Assembly: GCA_018389105.1 (NCBI GenBank)
Contig: JACATO010000308.1
Span: forward strand, 1,611,001 to 1,675,000
Length of the DNA stretch: 64,000 nt
Origin: Nautilus pompilius
Taxonomy: Eukaryota; Mollusca; Cephalopoda; Nautilida; Nautilidae
Direction of reading: 5' to 3'
Shown in pieces: positions 44,200 through 57,330 of the stretch (positions are counted from its first letter, which is position 1; each line of letters begins with the position of its first letter). The notes beneath the pieces are model-generated. The model ran no database searches, was not told where the DNA came from, and was given only the letters and a program-made list of their open reading frames with translations. A program made the position numbers and the translations under genes.

Positions 44200-44860
44200 T
44201 GAAAAACATGATTTTTGGAAAGAAACATGAGCGTATCATTGCAATTACCTGTGAACAGTATGATTGTGAAGTTCAGAGGAAATAAGAGTGATTAATAAAC
44301 TTAGAAATGAAGTTATATGGAATTATAAAACTAAAAAGAACTTTCTCTATTAACCATACATTAACTTTGTCCTGGTGGCATCCTGGAGAAGAGTTTGATG
44401 AAAAGTGTATTGTGCCTACTTTTAAGAATGGCAATAAAAATACTTTGTTCTGAGGTTGTATGACCTCCCCCCCCCCCACCAAAAAAAAAATTGATAGTGG
44501 AATTATGGAGACCTGTCAAGAAAGATGTACTGGAAAGAAAGTGATACTGTCAGAAATGAAACTGTTGGCATGAATTTATATTTTATAGAAGAATGTTTAA
44601 CCCAAATACACACCAAATTATGTGAAAGAGTTGTCACAAAAGAAGAGATAAGGCAATGGAATGGACTGCACAATCTTCAGATCTAATCTCAATTAAATGG
44701 TTGTGAGAATAAATGAAGCAAAGAGAAAACCAGAGAAAATTTACATCACTGATTCAGTTAAAAAAAACTCTGTTCTGGAATGGAAGTCTGTCTTTACTGA
44801 ATGTTATAGAAATTTAAATAACTGATTGAATATGAAATGAAAATGAATTAAAAACTTTTC
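44200..44860 (+). mobile_element. Second adjacent Tc1-like remnant
   Basis: At 44655-44830 a plus frame reads MEWTAQSSDLISIKWL, then MKQRENQRKFTSLIQLKKTL and LLNVIEI. This follows the LDWPxQSPDLNPIEHLWxEMKRR pattern with many substitutions. It is older or more eroded than its neighbour. Boundaries are unknown. Confidence 0.55.
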
Positions 44861-46172
44861 TTTAAAGTGTAATTATGAAAACATTCTTTAAAATAAAGGC
44901 ATTATTTTTTTACTTTTATCCTTTTGCTTTGTTTGATTTTTGTGGTGACCCCATTTTATCTTTTCCCCTCTTTTTTATGGGTGGTGCTTTTAGAAACTAA
45001 AAAGAAGGTTCTGTAAATTGAAAAAATTTTAATGTTTCTGATGGTACATATAAGTTGTACGTAATCAGTATAGATGAAAAGAACAATGCCAATCAAAAAA
45101 AAAAGAAACAATAACACAACTTTTTACATGTAAGAGACAGTGAGTATTTTACTTAAAGGTATATATTTTTTCAAATTATTTTGGCAAATTTGTCATTGCA
45201 ATTTTATTATTTTTTACTACTTTAAGGATCTTTGAGAAGAAAACTCGAAATTACACCAAAAAAAAAAAATGATAACATTGCTGGCAACAACTATTTAATT
45301 TTACCACCAGTCACAAGCAATTTTATTTAAAAATTTCATTTTTCTAATGAATTTTGTCTGGAACTGAGCTTTATCTGTTATGTGCACTAAAAGACCAGGC
45401 TCAAGTTGTGGAACCAATTTGTTTACAGACTCAGTATGATAGATCCCAGGACACTAAAACTCTGAGAAATTTATTCATAGTAACTAGATAAAAAGTTGAG
45501 TAAAATTTAAAAGATAAAAAAATTTTACATAACAGGGTATGCTGTTTTAGTACAAATATTTTGGGGGGTAGATAATTCTAAGACATTGGCTAAAAACTAC
45601 TATTTAGCTCAGAATGTTTCATCTTATACATCTTGCTACATGTGTTCTATTATGCATGTTTTCTTTTGACCTCTAAGTATTATTACATACAGCAACCATG
45701 TGAAAATGTTAGAATCAAAAATTGAATTAATTTTTTTGATTTTCTGTCCTTTTAATTTTAGCTATGGGAGATTTTTTTAAAGAATTTTTTAAATAAAAAC
45801 AGTAGTATAATCAACCACAATAGTTACTAATTACACATCCAATTATTAGAAATTTGTTACTGTAACTCTGAGGAAGATCATTATAGATGTTGTTTTGCTT
45901 TGTTCAGAAGTGAATTTAAGAACACGCCTGGCCAGTAGAATGCAAAAGCAAACTAAGCAAAATGTGATTGGTTAGTAACTAAAACCAGGGATTTATATTT
46001 GTATTCCACTATTTTGTTGTTTATTAAATAATTATGCTTTCAACTGGTCATTAGATATTATTTGGAACATAATCTGTTTTCTGAGTATCTGTGAATGACT
46101 GCAAAAGAATATTTAAAATTTTGCAGCAGGGAAATAGCCACAACATTACTCGGATAATTCAGTACATGTCTG
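44861..46172. other. AT-rich DNA, nothing recognised
   Basis: No ORF with motif, no element termini. Confidence 0.45.
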
Positions 46173-46185
46173 ATAGGCATCTAAA

Positions 46186-46519
46186 ACTTTTTTTTTTTTT
46201 TTTGGTGTTGTGCTTTTAATTCATCAAGGGAATCTCTGATTCCCCCACGAGGGAGGACTTATTAAAAGATCAAAACGGAGGGAGAACGTGTCTCCATCCA
46301 TCGTCCTGCAAAATAAAAATAGAACTCTCTCCATCCTTCCATTTTGGAAACTTGAAAAATAAACAGTGGCCCAAACTTCCCTTACAGAACAAGGACATAC
46401 AGAGAGAAACTCTGTTCTAGAGAGTCCAGCCAGGATAAACCTACCCCTCCTGTGTGCAATACGAAGGAGTTGGGTAGCCCGCTGCTCTTGCTAGGCTGAG
46501 GTACATTCTAAACAAAAAC
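46186..46519 (-). mobile_element. SINE-like insertion with perfect 13-bp target-site duplication
   Basis: A 334-bp block with raised GC is flanked on both sides by ATAGGCATCTAAA (46173-46185 and 46520-46532). On the minus strand it ends in a poly(A) tail (the T run at 46188-46204). The head side (about 46440-46500, minus strand) reads gtacctcagcctagcaagagcag, which may derive from a tRNA-like promoter, but clear A and B boxes were not identified. It has no ORF. The duplication plus tail show target-primed retroposition. Confidence 0.8.
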
Positions 46520-46532
46520 ATAGGCATCTAAA

Positions 46533-49500
46533 GCTTAGCTGTCCTGGTCTAAACATGAGTTTTTATTACACAGATGTGTACCAAAATCTGTGCCTACATA
46601 GTACTAACTAAATAAAGTGTAAGTTTAAAATATTTGAGATTATTAATCAGAAATGTAGTGTATATTATGGCCTTCATCTCTATATTTATTATTATTATTA
46701 TCTCTCTGTTTTGTGACTGATTATTTAGAATTTTATAAAATGTAAATTACTGATAGAATAAAATAAAATAAAAGTGTAATAAACTTACTTGCAGGCAGTT
46801 TTGCTATAGTATGAGAAAGAAATATTATCTTATACATATTGATGGGACACATCTTTCAGGGGTCCATAAAGCCTAAATAGAACAGATTTTTTCATGTGTG
46901 TTTGTACTTCTTATAAGCAAATCACTTAATATTGTTCTTACAGGAAAAAAAAAACCTCGAAACATTAGCTACAGTTGTAATATCTAATATTTTTACACTA
47001 TTACTTTTTTAAATATAGATAGATATCTTTATTTATCTTACTTGGTAAATTTGAAAATCAATGGATTTCTAAATTAATATTTTAAAATTATGGAATTATT
47101 TAATCATAAAATTGTCATGTAAATAAGATTTTATATATTTATTTTTTTATATTCAAGATTGTAAATGTGTTTTGAAGCATGTAACTAATGAAAACAAAGT
47201 ATTGGTTAAAGTTATGAAAAGCTAAAAAAAAAAAAAATGAAAAGTTGAAATGTATAGTTTAGAATATTTTTGTAAGTTTTGAATTGTTCCCTTAGTAACC
47301 TTGTATGTAGAGCATGTATATATATATGGTTAGGAGAAGGGGTGGGAAAATCTGTTTACATCACTTACTTTCTTAGTAACTCTTTTCTTTTACTTTTCTA
47401 TACATCTAGTCTGGAAGACTTCCTGTTAACTTGGTAGGCTATATAACAGATCTGGATTATTCCTAATTGTAATTGTAGGAAGTGAGTATATACAATGTAA
47501 ATATGTGTGTTATGCATCTAATACAGCATAGTAAAGTTGTTGCCAAACCTGAAATCCTTTACCATTCATTAAGTCATTGGGCTGGGTATTGGGTTTCTGG
47601 CTGCCAAACAAAATGACCCTGTACTGGAGGTATTTGTGTTGCTGAGCAACAACAACAAAAAAGCAATCAAGAAACTAATACCTCACAGCAAAGCGGATTC
47701 TACTTTTTCACACAAGAAACTATATCAAATGCATGTTCGAATATCACTAACAAGTAAGAAATTAATGAATATATAAAAGAATATATGAAAAACCAAATTT
47801 ACATAGGGCTTATTTACAAGTGATTTGATTATCTTAAAACATTTGTAGAGAAATATTTTGAAACCTTTAGCCAGCACCAAAAAAATAACAGTAATAAGTG
47901 AAACTTTCTTATTCATTATACTTAGGCATACATGACTTCAGATATCCTTCTCTTTGAAAACTATAAAAATAAATTAAAAGGTAAAGCTTTTCCAGTGTTT
48001 ACAAGAAATCTCATTATTTCAATTATTTATATTTTAAAATTTTGGCTTAATCAGTATGCTTAATTTATTGCATGCTACCTTTAAAACTCAACATCTAAAA
48101 TTTATCAAACAAAAAAAACAATCTGCTCAAGAATATAGTTATTAACTGAAGATACAACAATGCAATTATTATTTTACAAAATATTTTTGTGTTGAAACAG
48201 TAGCAGGATATATTTTTCTGAAGGGAAAGAGCACAACAAAACTATCTAAAATCAATGAAAAACTCATGAATCCTGGATCTCTGCATTGATGGAATCAACA
48301 CTCTAAAGAAAAACAAAAAAAAAAAGAATATCTGTTATTTTATTATTAATGATACAAGTCTAGCAGATCATCAAGAAACTACAATAACAGCTTTTTTCTA
48401 AAAATTGGTATGTTGATTAAAAAAAAACAAGCCACAACTTAAATTTTTATCTGATTTAGAAGGTTAGAAGAGCCAACATTTTTATTTTTAAATTTCTGTC
48501 TAAAAACTATTATTCTCTATTTTCTTATTTTTAAATTTGTTTTTGTTTTCTAAGGGGATACATATGAACACCTACCTACATTCCTTGTTGGCTCACTCAT
48601 CCAATTTACAAAAAATTCTTGCCATGATATACATATACCTTTTTTAAAATAATTTTTCAGCTCTGATATCAATTTATTTTGTGCCCATGATCTAGAAATA
48701 TGAAAAGCATTTTTGTATGTTTGGCATTATATAAAATAAGATGATTATTTTTTATTATTAATCTTTAGATGTAATCCTTGTTGTTTACTTTACAGCTTTT
48801 GTGGCACATGAAAATTTTTGTAAAAGTAAAATTAAAGTCATTAATAACTTTATTGTTTGGTAATATCTTTTAGACAATTGTTGAAAGTATAGTGATCAAA
48901 AGGTGTTAAAACAAGATTGTGTTTTTGGAAATGCTCTTAAAAATTATGGTCAGTATATAAAGTTTTTTTAAAATTATTATCATCATTCACAAAACAAAAG
49001 AGTCATTTCTAAAAGCAATAAAAATGAGAAGTCAGTCTATTTGATTAATTTTTAAGCTTTAGTATCTGTGGCCATTTACTTTTTAGGTCCATATGGGCTA
49101 ATGAAAAATAGGTTCCAAATTAATATTTGTGCAATTAATGCACATTGGAAGAACTGTTTTTAAATTGTATTTTAAACTGTTAAAATATACTACAGTGACA
49201 CAAAAAGTCACAATAGTTATCTACTTGCATTTGCTTATGTTTTGTCAATTTTGCATTTTAATAGATAACAAGGTTTGTGACATTTAGCACTTTCAGCTGT
49301 ATATTTGGGATTTTGTACAGTAATAGGTATACTATTTTACCAGAATGTAGATGAACCACTTGGTGTTTGGGGAGGGGGATTCTTTTTAAATGCTGCATGT
49401 TTATTTTTAATTTTTTGTGTTTTTCTGGAGATAGGTTTTTCCTGTCTATTTATGTCTGTCTGTACATTTTACTACTTCATATGTCTTATGTTTCCAATTC

Positions 49501-51600
49501 TTTAATATTAGATTTAGTAACTAATGGAGTAATTTTCTTGACATTTGAAGTGATGAATAGTGAGTGGAGGTTTCCATGTTTTCTGATTTGGCAACAGTGC
49601 AAACTTTCAAATGGCATGTATGTTATTAGATAACTTGAGCTTCCTTCCTTTCTGCATTTTCATCTCCTGCCTGTCTCTCCAAAGCATAGTCCTGAAGTCC
49701 TAGATTTAAAATAAACATGTCTCTCTTAGCTGGATTTATTCAGTTATGTCCATGAGTACCACAATCTAAATTTAACTGATGAAATATGCAAATTTTTACA
49801 CTTTTGACACTTTCCAAAGTATTATTTTAATCAGTACCACCACTGAATATTATCAAGATATTAACAACTTGATTTTGGAATCATTTTGAAATTACCACTG
49901 CATGACAAAAAAGGATAGGAATTTTTCCTTGTACAAATGAATTCTCAGCAGATTTTTGGATATTGCTGAAGATATGGTATAAGATGTGGTGTAGATATAT
50001 CATGGTCACTAGTGGTAAGTTTAGTATTTGTTGGAGTTAAAGCTTTTTTTTCTATGGGCATCTTAATTTTGTCATATGACACATGCACAATACTATTTCA
50101 CTTCCACAGTATTTTGCTTGAATGAAATAGTGATGGTGATCTGGATGTGTTGCTTTGTTGCTTTCCTCTGTGTCTTATGCTGGACTAGTATGCCTGATGT
50201 TAACTTGATCATTGAATTGATTTTAAAAAAGGGTTCATATGGCACACTGGACTGAAGGAAATAGAGTATTTTCCCAGTTAATTTTTTATAAAGAAAATTT
50301 TAAATGCTTGTTGGTCATCCTGTGATCAGTATTCCTAAATCAGCCATGAGACCATATTGTGCAGCAGAGATTAGATACAATAGATATTGTGTATCTGTAT
50401 GTGTGTGAGCTACTGAAGTATCATTGAAAAGCTCTCTTTATATTAAGTCTACAACAACATTCTTATATATGTTATGCAAGTTTGTTTTGTTTTTGCGTAT
50501 GAAACACTGGCAACTAACTGAATTTTTTAAATACTTTAATCAGCTATAAAAGCGCTTTCTGATATTGGCTATGAAAACATAAGTAGTAATTCCCCTACCA
50601 GGCCAGTATTGGCAGATATCTGATAGAACTAATAGCTGTAAATTGGAGATATACCTCTACTCCTATATGGTGTTAACAAATAGCTTTGCTAGGTGCAAAT
50701 TTTTATTGAAAAATACTTGTTTTAATTGTGCTATTGCAGTTACAGCTTCATTTTAAAAGTCCATATTTGTCTTTAATAGAAAAGGCAGATTCTGGTTGAT
50801 ACTTAACTTTGACATTATAGCTGATATCTCTGACTGATGCTCCTGAACAACCTGTTTTTTTTTTCTTTCAAATAATATCTGTAAATATTAAGACAGCTAA
50901 ATCTTTAATTTTCTTTTGAATTCATTCTATTTATGGACCTCTTGATAAAACTAGCCTATTGCAAATACTAGAGTGTGCAGGACTTTCAAGCTGATTGTGT
51001 GCTAATGGTTAACACTATCACTTAATCTTAATATCATTCTATCCTTGAAACGTCAAATGTTGATGGAACAGTGATACTAGCTTATTCTTCAGTGCTGAAT
51101 CATTAATGGTCAAATGCTGATTGGTAATGTCCCAGAGAGTATTTGTGATAACCTGAAAAGAGAAAAAAATCTAGAATGTAGTACTACTTAAGTAAATTTG
51201 CTTAAAAACATGATAGATCAGCTCATGTGAAGACCTTACATAATCATTTATCAAATACATCCATTTTTAACATCTACTTATCAATATCTAGATTGAAGTT
51301 TTAGTCTAGTTCTCCTTATATCAGCATAGAAGATAATCTAAGCATTATAACAATGTCTGTTTTTTAACTGCAATGTTATCAAATTATTTACCTAGTATAG
51401 TTTAGCCTTGCCACTCATCAGCAGTAGCTTGTTATGTTTATACTATTGTACTTGGTCTTTTTAGAAATAAAAAAAAAACTCATTTTCGGTGTCAAAAAAG
51501 AATATTCGTTTTTTTTTCTATAAAACTTTTTTAAAAAATGAGTAAAAGAAATCATGTTGGGAAATGCTCATGTGTAACTAATTTTAAGAATATGTACACA
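46533..51600. other. AT-rich DNA, nothing recognised
   Basis: A few open stretches (for example 49367-49633) are rich in F/L/C from T-rich DNA and have no motif. There is a short TTA run near 46684. No exon of the second gene could be supported here. Confidence 0.45.
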
Positions 51601-51611
51601 ACCAGCCAAAG

Positions 51612-51987
51612 TCTAGGTGACAATTATTTAAAAAAAAGGAATAGTATAACCAATTTATTTCTTACCATAACATAGTAAATGTAAGATCCAATACATGGAT
51701 GCAAAATAATACACATCTAATAAACTTTGACAAACCGTTGTTTCATTAAAATATCCCTCTCTTTGTTTAGATAACAGCTTTGCAAATTCTGGGAAATCTA
51801 TAAAGTAACTTTGCTAATTATTTGGGTGTTTCTGAGTTTCAGTTATTTTGATGAAGCAAAAGTTTATTAAAACTTATTATATACTTGTATTTTTTGCATC
51901 TATGTATTGGATCTTACATTCAGTGTTCTGATGAGAAATAAATTGGTCATACTATTCTTTTTTTTTTTTTTTCAATAATTGTCTCCA
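51612..51987. repeat. Long inverted repeat (foldback or MITE)
   Basis: The left arm, about 51612-51735, and the right arm, about 51852-51987, are inverted copies. Shared blocks include gacaattatt, gaatagtat, accaatttatttct, and atgtaagatccaatacat followed by gatgcaaaa. The loop is roughly 115 bp. No ORF. Flanking TA suggests a Tc1/mariner-derived MITE, but the outer ends are eroded. Confidence 0.75.
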
Positions 51988-52719
51988 TATTTATGTTCTT
52001 CCAAACATTTAACCAGTAGTGTAACTCTAATAGGACATACTGCTAGTGTAGTATTACTTTTAATTTATATTTGTGCATTATTTTTAATTTTGACACCCAA
52101 GTCACCATTTTCAGAAACTTACAAAAATGTTAGTGTTTGGAATTGGAAACCATTCAGACTTGTTTTAGGTAATACTATGCATGTTATGTTAAAGTGATAG
52201 CTGGCTAGATACAATTACGATGATTCTATTTCAGCTGGGTTTCATCTGATCCCTAGTATTTTTTGTAATATACTGTCAAAGTACATTTATATTATAGTGG
52301 GATTTAATTTATGAGTGATTTTTTTTTAAATAACAAAAACTGAAAGATAATTTAATTCTATATTAAAAATTAATTAAATAGTTTAATTTGTTAGCTCACT
52401 CTGTGCAAAAATAATAGAAAAGAGAAGAATCATTTAAATAATACTTTTTCAACATAATGAAATTTAGTTTTAAAACAGAGAGAGAGAGAGGAATAACCAG
52501 GTCATTCATTTGAACAACTCAGCTTTATATATATATATATCTTAATATTCTCAGAATATAGTAACAGAATAACTCAGCATATAAACATAATTAAGACAAT
52601 TTAAAAAATTATAAAATTCAGAAAACAAAGTTTAAAATCTCTATTCATAATATTCAAATAAAAATAAATTCAATGTTATTGTTAAATACATCGTAACAAC
52701 ATATCTGCTGCCTTTTGTA

Positions 52720-53992
52720 TTAGGTCATTACAAAAGTTTTGTCGGTTTTTATATTATGTTAATTTGGGGTTCATTTTTTGCATGCTTGTGAAGGTGTATG
52801 TAGATAAATTATATTTCATTTTGCAGCATGTGCTTTGGCATACATTATGCAAAACCTACCTTTTTAAAAATCATAAAATAGATATTTATTCACAGTTCTG
52901 AGTGAAGCATGGATAGAAAGGTTTTCATGCAATTTTGCTTCAGGAGTTCAAACTGGGCTACAAAGCGAGTGAGGCAACTCATAACATTAAGCAAGCATGG
53001 GGCAAGGACACAGAAAATGAGCACACAGTACATTGATGGCTTGAAAAGTTTCAATCAGGATATGAGAGCCTTGAAGATAACCAATGTAGCAGACATCCTT
53101 CAAGCTGTGATGACAACAATCTGAATCTCAGTTGAAGCCAATCCAAGAAAAGCAGTACGAGAAATTGCTGGAGAGCTTGATGTAAGCACTGCAACTGTTT
53201 CCTGGCATCTTGATGCAAGGTGAGAAAGCTTGACAAGTGGGTGCCTCACAACTTGAATGAACAACAACAAAATCGTTGATCGGAGATCTGCTCTTCGCTT
53301 GTCATAAGAAACAAAAACGACCCATTTCTTGACCGAATCATTACGTGTGATGAAGAATGGGTCCTTTATGACATTTGCAAATGATCAGCACAGTGGCTTG
53401 ACAGAGACATGGCACCAAACCACATTCCAAGACCCAACTTCCACCCAAAGAAGGTCATGGTCACTCTGGTGGACTGCAACTGGTGTCATCCACTATAACT
53501 TCTTGCAACCTGGCGAACATCCCATCTGAAAGGTAGTCATAAATTAAACATTGTTCATCAGAAACTCTCTCTCCCAACAACAACTGGCATTGATGAAACG
53601 AAGAGGCCCATTCCTACTCCACAACAATGCTCATTGTCATGTTGCAAAAGTGACTCTTCAAAAACTGAACATGTTGGGGTACAAAGTTATCCTGCACCCA
53701 GCCTGTTCACCAGACCTTTCTCTCTCAGACTACCACCTTCACAAACACCTCAACAGCTGCTTCCATATGAAATCCTCCTCCAACCAAGCAGCAATTGAAA
53801 CTGCCTTCCAGCAGTTTATTGACTCCAGAAATCCGGACTTTTTCCAAAATGGTATAAATGTGCTTGTAACTTGTTAGCAGAAGTGTATTGATTGTAATGG
53901 ATCTTACTTTGATTGATAAACTTCACATTCAGAAAAGATATGAAGTCTCATTGTTGTGGTTAAAAAACTGACAAAATGTTTTAAACACCTAA
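52720..53992 (+). mobile_element. Complete-ended mariner (SETMAR-like DD34D), inactive
   Basis: 1273 bp with TA at 52718-52719 and 53993-53994. Inverted ends are TTAGGTCATTACAAAAGTTT and, inverted on the right, TTAGGTGTTTAAAACATTTT. The transposase begins near ATG 52909 and is split by stops and shifts to about 53877. Catalytic blocks are TCDEEW (D codon 53349-53351), LLHNNAHCH (N codon 53623-53625 where D is expected) and SPDLSLSDYHL (D codon 53728-53730). The second-to-third spacing is exactly 34 residues. Confidence 0.9.
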
Positions 53993-54589
53993 TAAAACAT
54001 GCAAAAATTTAAAAGCAACAAAAACAAAATTTCAATTATTTTTTTCTTCTGCATCCTGAATAATTAAAAATGTTTTAAAAATGTAATAATGATTTTGATA
54101 AGTGAATGATTCATAACTAAATTTGGCTAATTAATTTAAGTAAAGTTACATTTCTTTTTTGGCTATAAATTGTGAGTCCAATTTCAGTGAATTTTGAATA
54201 TTCACTTTCTACAAAAGTATTATAAACAAAATTGGAAAAGGGAAGTTAATTGCATATATCAATTATTGTTTTAAAACAATATGTGATTAATTGTGTGTCT
54301 GGTTTCTGCAATATTACAACAGTTACTTCCCCTCTATTTTTTTAACACTGGTTGCACGAACAAATAAAATTTGTGGAATTGCATGATTAGTTCCTGAAAT
54401 GGCCAGATCCAATGAGTTTTCTTCATGCCATTACCAAAGCTAAATAACCCTCCCTCTCAGTCTGGCTCTACCCATTCATGAATCAAGAAAAAAATAAGAG
54501 CATTATACAATGGCTGTTTCATGCAACTGCCATTAAGATAATTGACATAATTGTTTAGACTGAAGTAAATGCATGTGTAGGTGACAGTC

Positions 54590-57330
54590 AAGACATGGTT
54601 AATCTGAACCAATTTACAGAGAAATTGATGATGACAAAGAGACTGAATGTAAAAAAAGGACACACAATGCACCCTTTTAAGGAATCGGAGGAGCAAATGA
54701 TGCCAACATTGGACGTGGAATGCCCAGCAAAGAAGCAAGAAAGACCATTATCAATAATGGATTTGGAAGAAGAATCAGTCAGCCGAATGATCCACTATGT
54801 AGGTGTTATGTTTTGATAGAATTTGTGAGGTGATATATCCTCATAATCCTGATCTGTTTAAAAAAGAAGTGCATAATAGCCCATCAGAGAGTGCTTCAAA
54901 AGTCAAATTGTTGATGAACATGAATGAAGATGTTGATCAGCAGTTTGCCCAAATAGAATATTCAAAAGCATTTATTGCTGGTTCTGATATGCAAAACCTT
55001 CATTGGTATTAATGAAGAGTATGTGACAACTCCCAGGCGACATTTCAAATACATGGTTGAAGGTAATGCACTTGCTGTTGAAAGAAATGTATTTCAATAC
55101 ATTGAATCGACAATTCTTTTATTGTACGAATCAAATGTACAAATGATGTCCTGGGGAACAAAAAAGATCTTATTGGATGGTAATGACACAGATTTTCCGA
55201 GATCCAATTGATTAAATCGGTGTTACTTCACTATCAAAAATACTTAAGGCTCTAACATTAAAGACGTGAAGGCAAAAAAGATTGTCAACTATGTATCAGG
55301 AATTTTATTTTGTAATACTTTTGACATGATAAATCACATTATATCTACTTCAACCACTCATGCTGTTGAATTGAAGTAGTTAGTCCATGCATTGGAAGCA
55401 TTTATGAAATCAGTGTTTGAAACCATTTGTCAAAGATAGATCAACATCAGTGGATTATTCATTGAATACTAATAGCAGTTTAGTATCAACTAATTGTGAA
55501 ACCTGCTGCTTGTGGTTCAAAGCATTTGAGTTTGTCAAGGAAAGGGTCAACTTGGAGCATGAGCAATTATTACTAGATTGCATTGATAAGATTAAACTCA
55601 ACCTGGGACACAGGATCTGAGTCTACAACCAGTGGGCTCATATTAATAGAATTCTAGTATCCCTTACTCAGAAACAAGCACACTTTGTAATGGATTTCAA
55701 GATGAAGTTTGAGATGATGTACTTTTGTGAAAAAATCATAGATCAATCACTATGGCAAAAAAGGAAATTTTTGGCAAGGAATGATGATCTATATGAGATA
55801 TGATCCAAATGAGAGCAAGCAAAATTTATATGACCATCACATGTATTATGACCAAATTGCATCAGGTGACGCGAAACAACATTGGCTGGCAGTGTTAACC
55901 TACTTTGAATGAAGCAGGTGTGTTGTGTTTGTGGCATGACTGCCCTGAAGTAAAAGAGATTTATGTCCAATCGGACAATGCAAAGTGATACCAAAAGCTG
56001 GGGCTAGTGTATTTTATGAATGTGGTTGTGAAACGTCATGGATTCAACCTTGTTTTTTTTTTTCATCCACACGGATACTCAGGATGAAGAAGGTCCTCTT
56101 GATGGTCATTTTGCTATTGCAATGAAATATGTATCAAGGTATTGCAACACAGGTAACAACATCAGCACCGAATGTGATTTAATTGAAGCTCTATGTTTGA
56201 ATGGAGGTATAAACAATTCTGTTGTGGAAATGGTTTGCTCCAATCGAAATAAACTGGAGCAATTTCAAGCGGAACATGGGCATGCTTTGCAGAGTTTCAA
56301 ATGTGTGACTCAATGTAACAAGGTCAATGTTGATCATAATAGTAAATGAGTACATATTTATGAGTATTCAGGAATTGATTTGGGCAAAGTAATTAGCGTT
56401 GAGGCTGTGGATGATGGATGGTAGTGCTAACGGTGAAGCTAATGATGAGGTGCTTCATTCTGATGATAAAGATGACTGTGGATGAAAATGAAGAATGTGT
56501 TATTGATATGGACGATACACCAAGTGTTGGTGCTGTGTCTAACACCACATTTGTTGGACCAATAACGAACTGCACTATTTCACATAGCATGTGGATGACT
56601 ACAAATTAAGAGGATACAAACCAATCTTGCTGCAATGGAAGCATTTGCTTATATGGAGGAAAGCCAATTACAATGCTCATTTTGTCAGAGGCAGTACAGC
56701 TTCGTTGTGTGAGTAAATCTGTGCACCTGCAAAGGAGTTGCTGAACAACAGGATTTAGTACACTATGCATTTAAATATGCAATCGCTCAGATCCATCAAT
56801 CAACACCAAGTTGAATACGTTGATGTGAATCCTGATGGAGTTGATATCGGGGAATTGAGTTGCATCCAAAGTATCATGGCTTTGGAAGACTTTGGACCAG
56901 GTTGGCCTTGTCGTCAGTCCTGGGATAAAGGGTATGGTAAAAAATACATTGAAGATTTCTAAGCCAGTGTTGAGAAGATGTTCTTGGATGGGACTTGAGA
57001 CAAATCATTGAAAATGGGCCCTGGTAGAATGCAAGAGAAACTACTGCAAATTTATCCTTGTTGCCTAGATATCTCTTCAGAAACTGAAATTAGAGGAGCA
57101 ATTCAAATGCTTTTCAATAAACAAAAGAAAGGAGGACAGGCAGTGACAATGCAATCAAGAACAAGGGGATTGAAAGTGCTTTACTACTCCATCGTGCTAT
57201 GTATATTTGTGGAGTCTAATGGAGCCAAAGTAGGGAATGCAGCCTGGAGTGAGTTTCAAAAGGCTCGCCTGTCTTTTGAGGCAGCAAACTATCCTTCAAA
57301 AATGAACAAGTTACATCCAAAATAAACTCA
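54590..57330 (+). mobile_element. Decayed element with an under-described DDE-like transposase
   Basis: Peptide fragments over 2.7 kb all read on the plus strand and belong in order to one large protein. They include KHFKYMVEGNALAVER-like text (about 55040-55090, reading RRHFKYMVEGNALAVER), VMDFKMKFE at about 55687-55713, QSDNAK (55968-55985), HTDTQDEEGPLDGHFAIAMK at 56068-56127, a CSFC zinc-like knuckle at 56674-56685, and GPGRMQEKL plus SSETEIRGAIQMLF at about 57014-57115. The D-containing MDFK, SDNA and HTDTQD blocks are spaced like an RNase H-fold catalytic triad. Stops and frameshifts show it is dead. It does not match Tc1, hAT, piggyBac, Tigger or Harbinger hallmarks, and the ends are not found. 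Confidence 0.6.

Noticed and set aside
49305-49633. Overlapping hydrophobic open frames
   Set aside because: F/L/C/I-rich translation of T-rich DNA with no splice sites, motif or homology.
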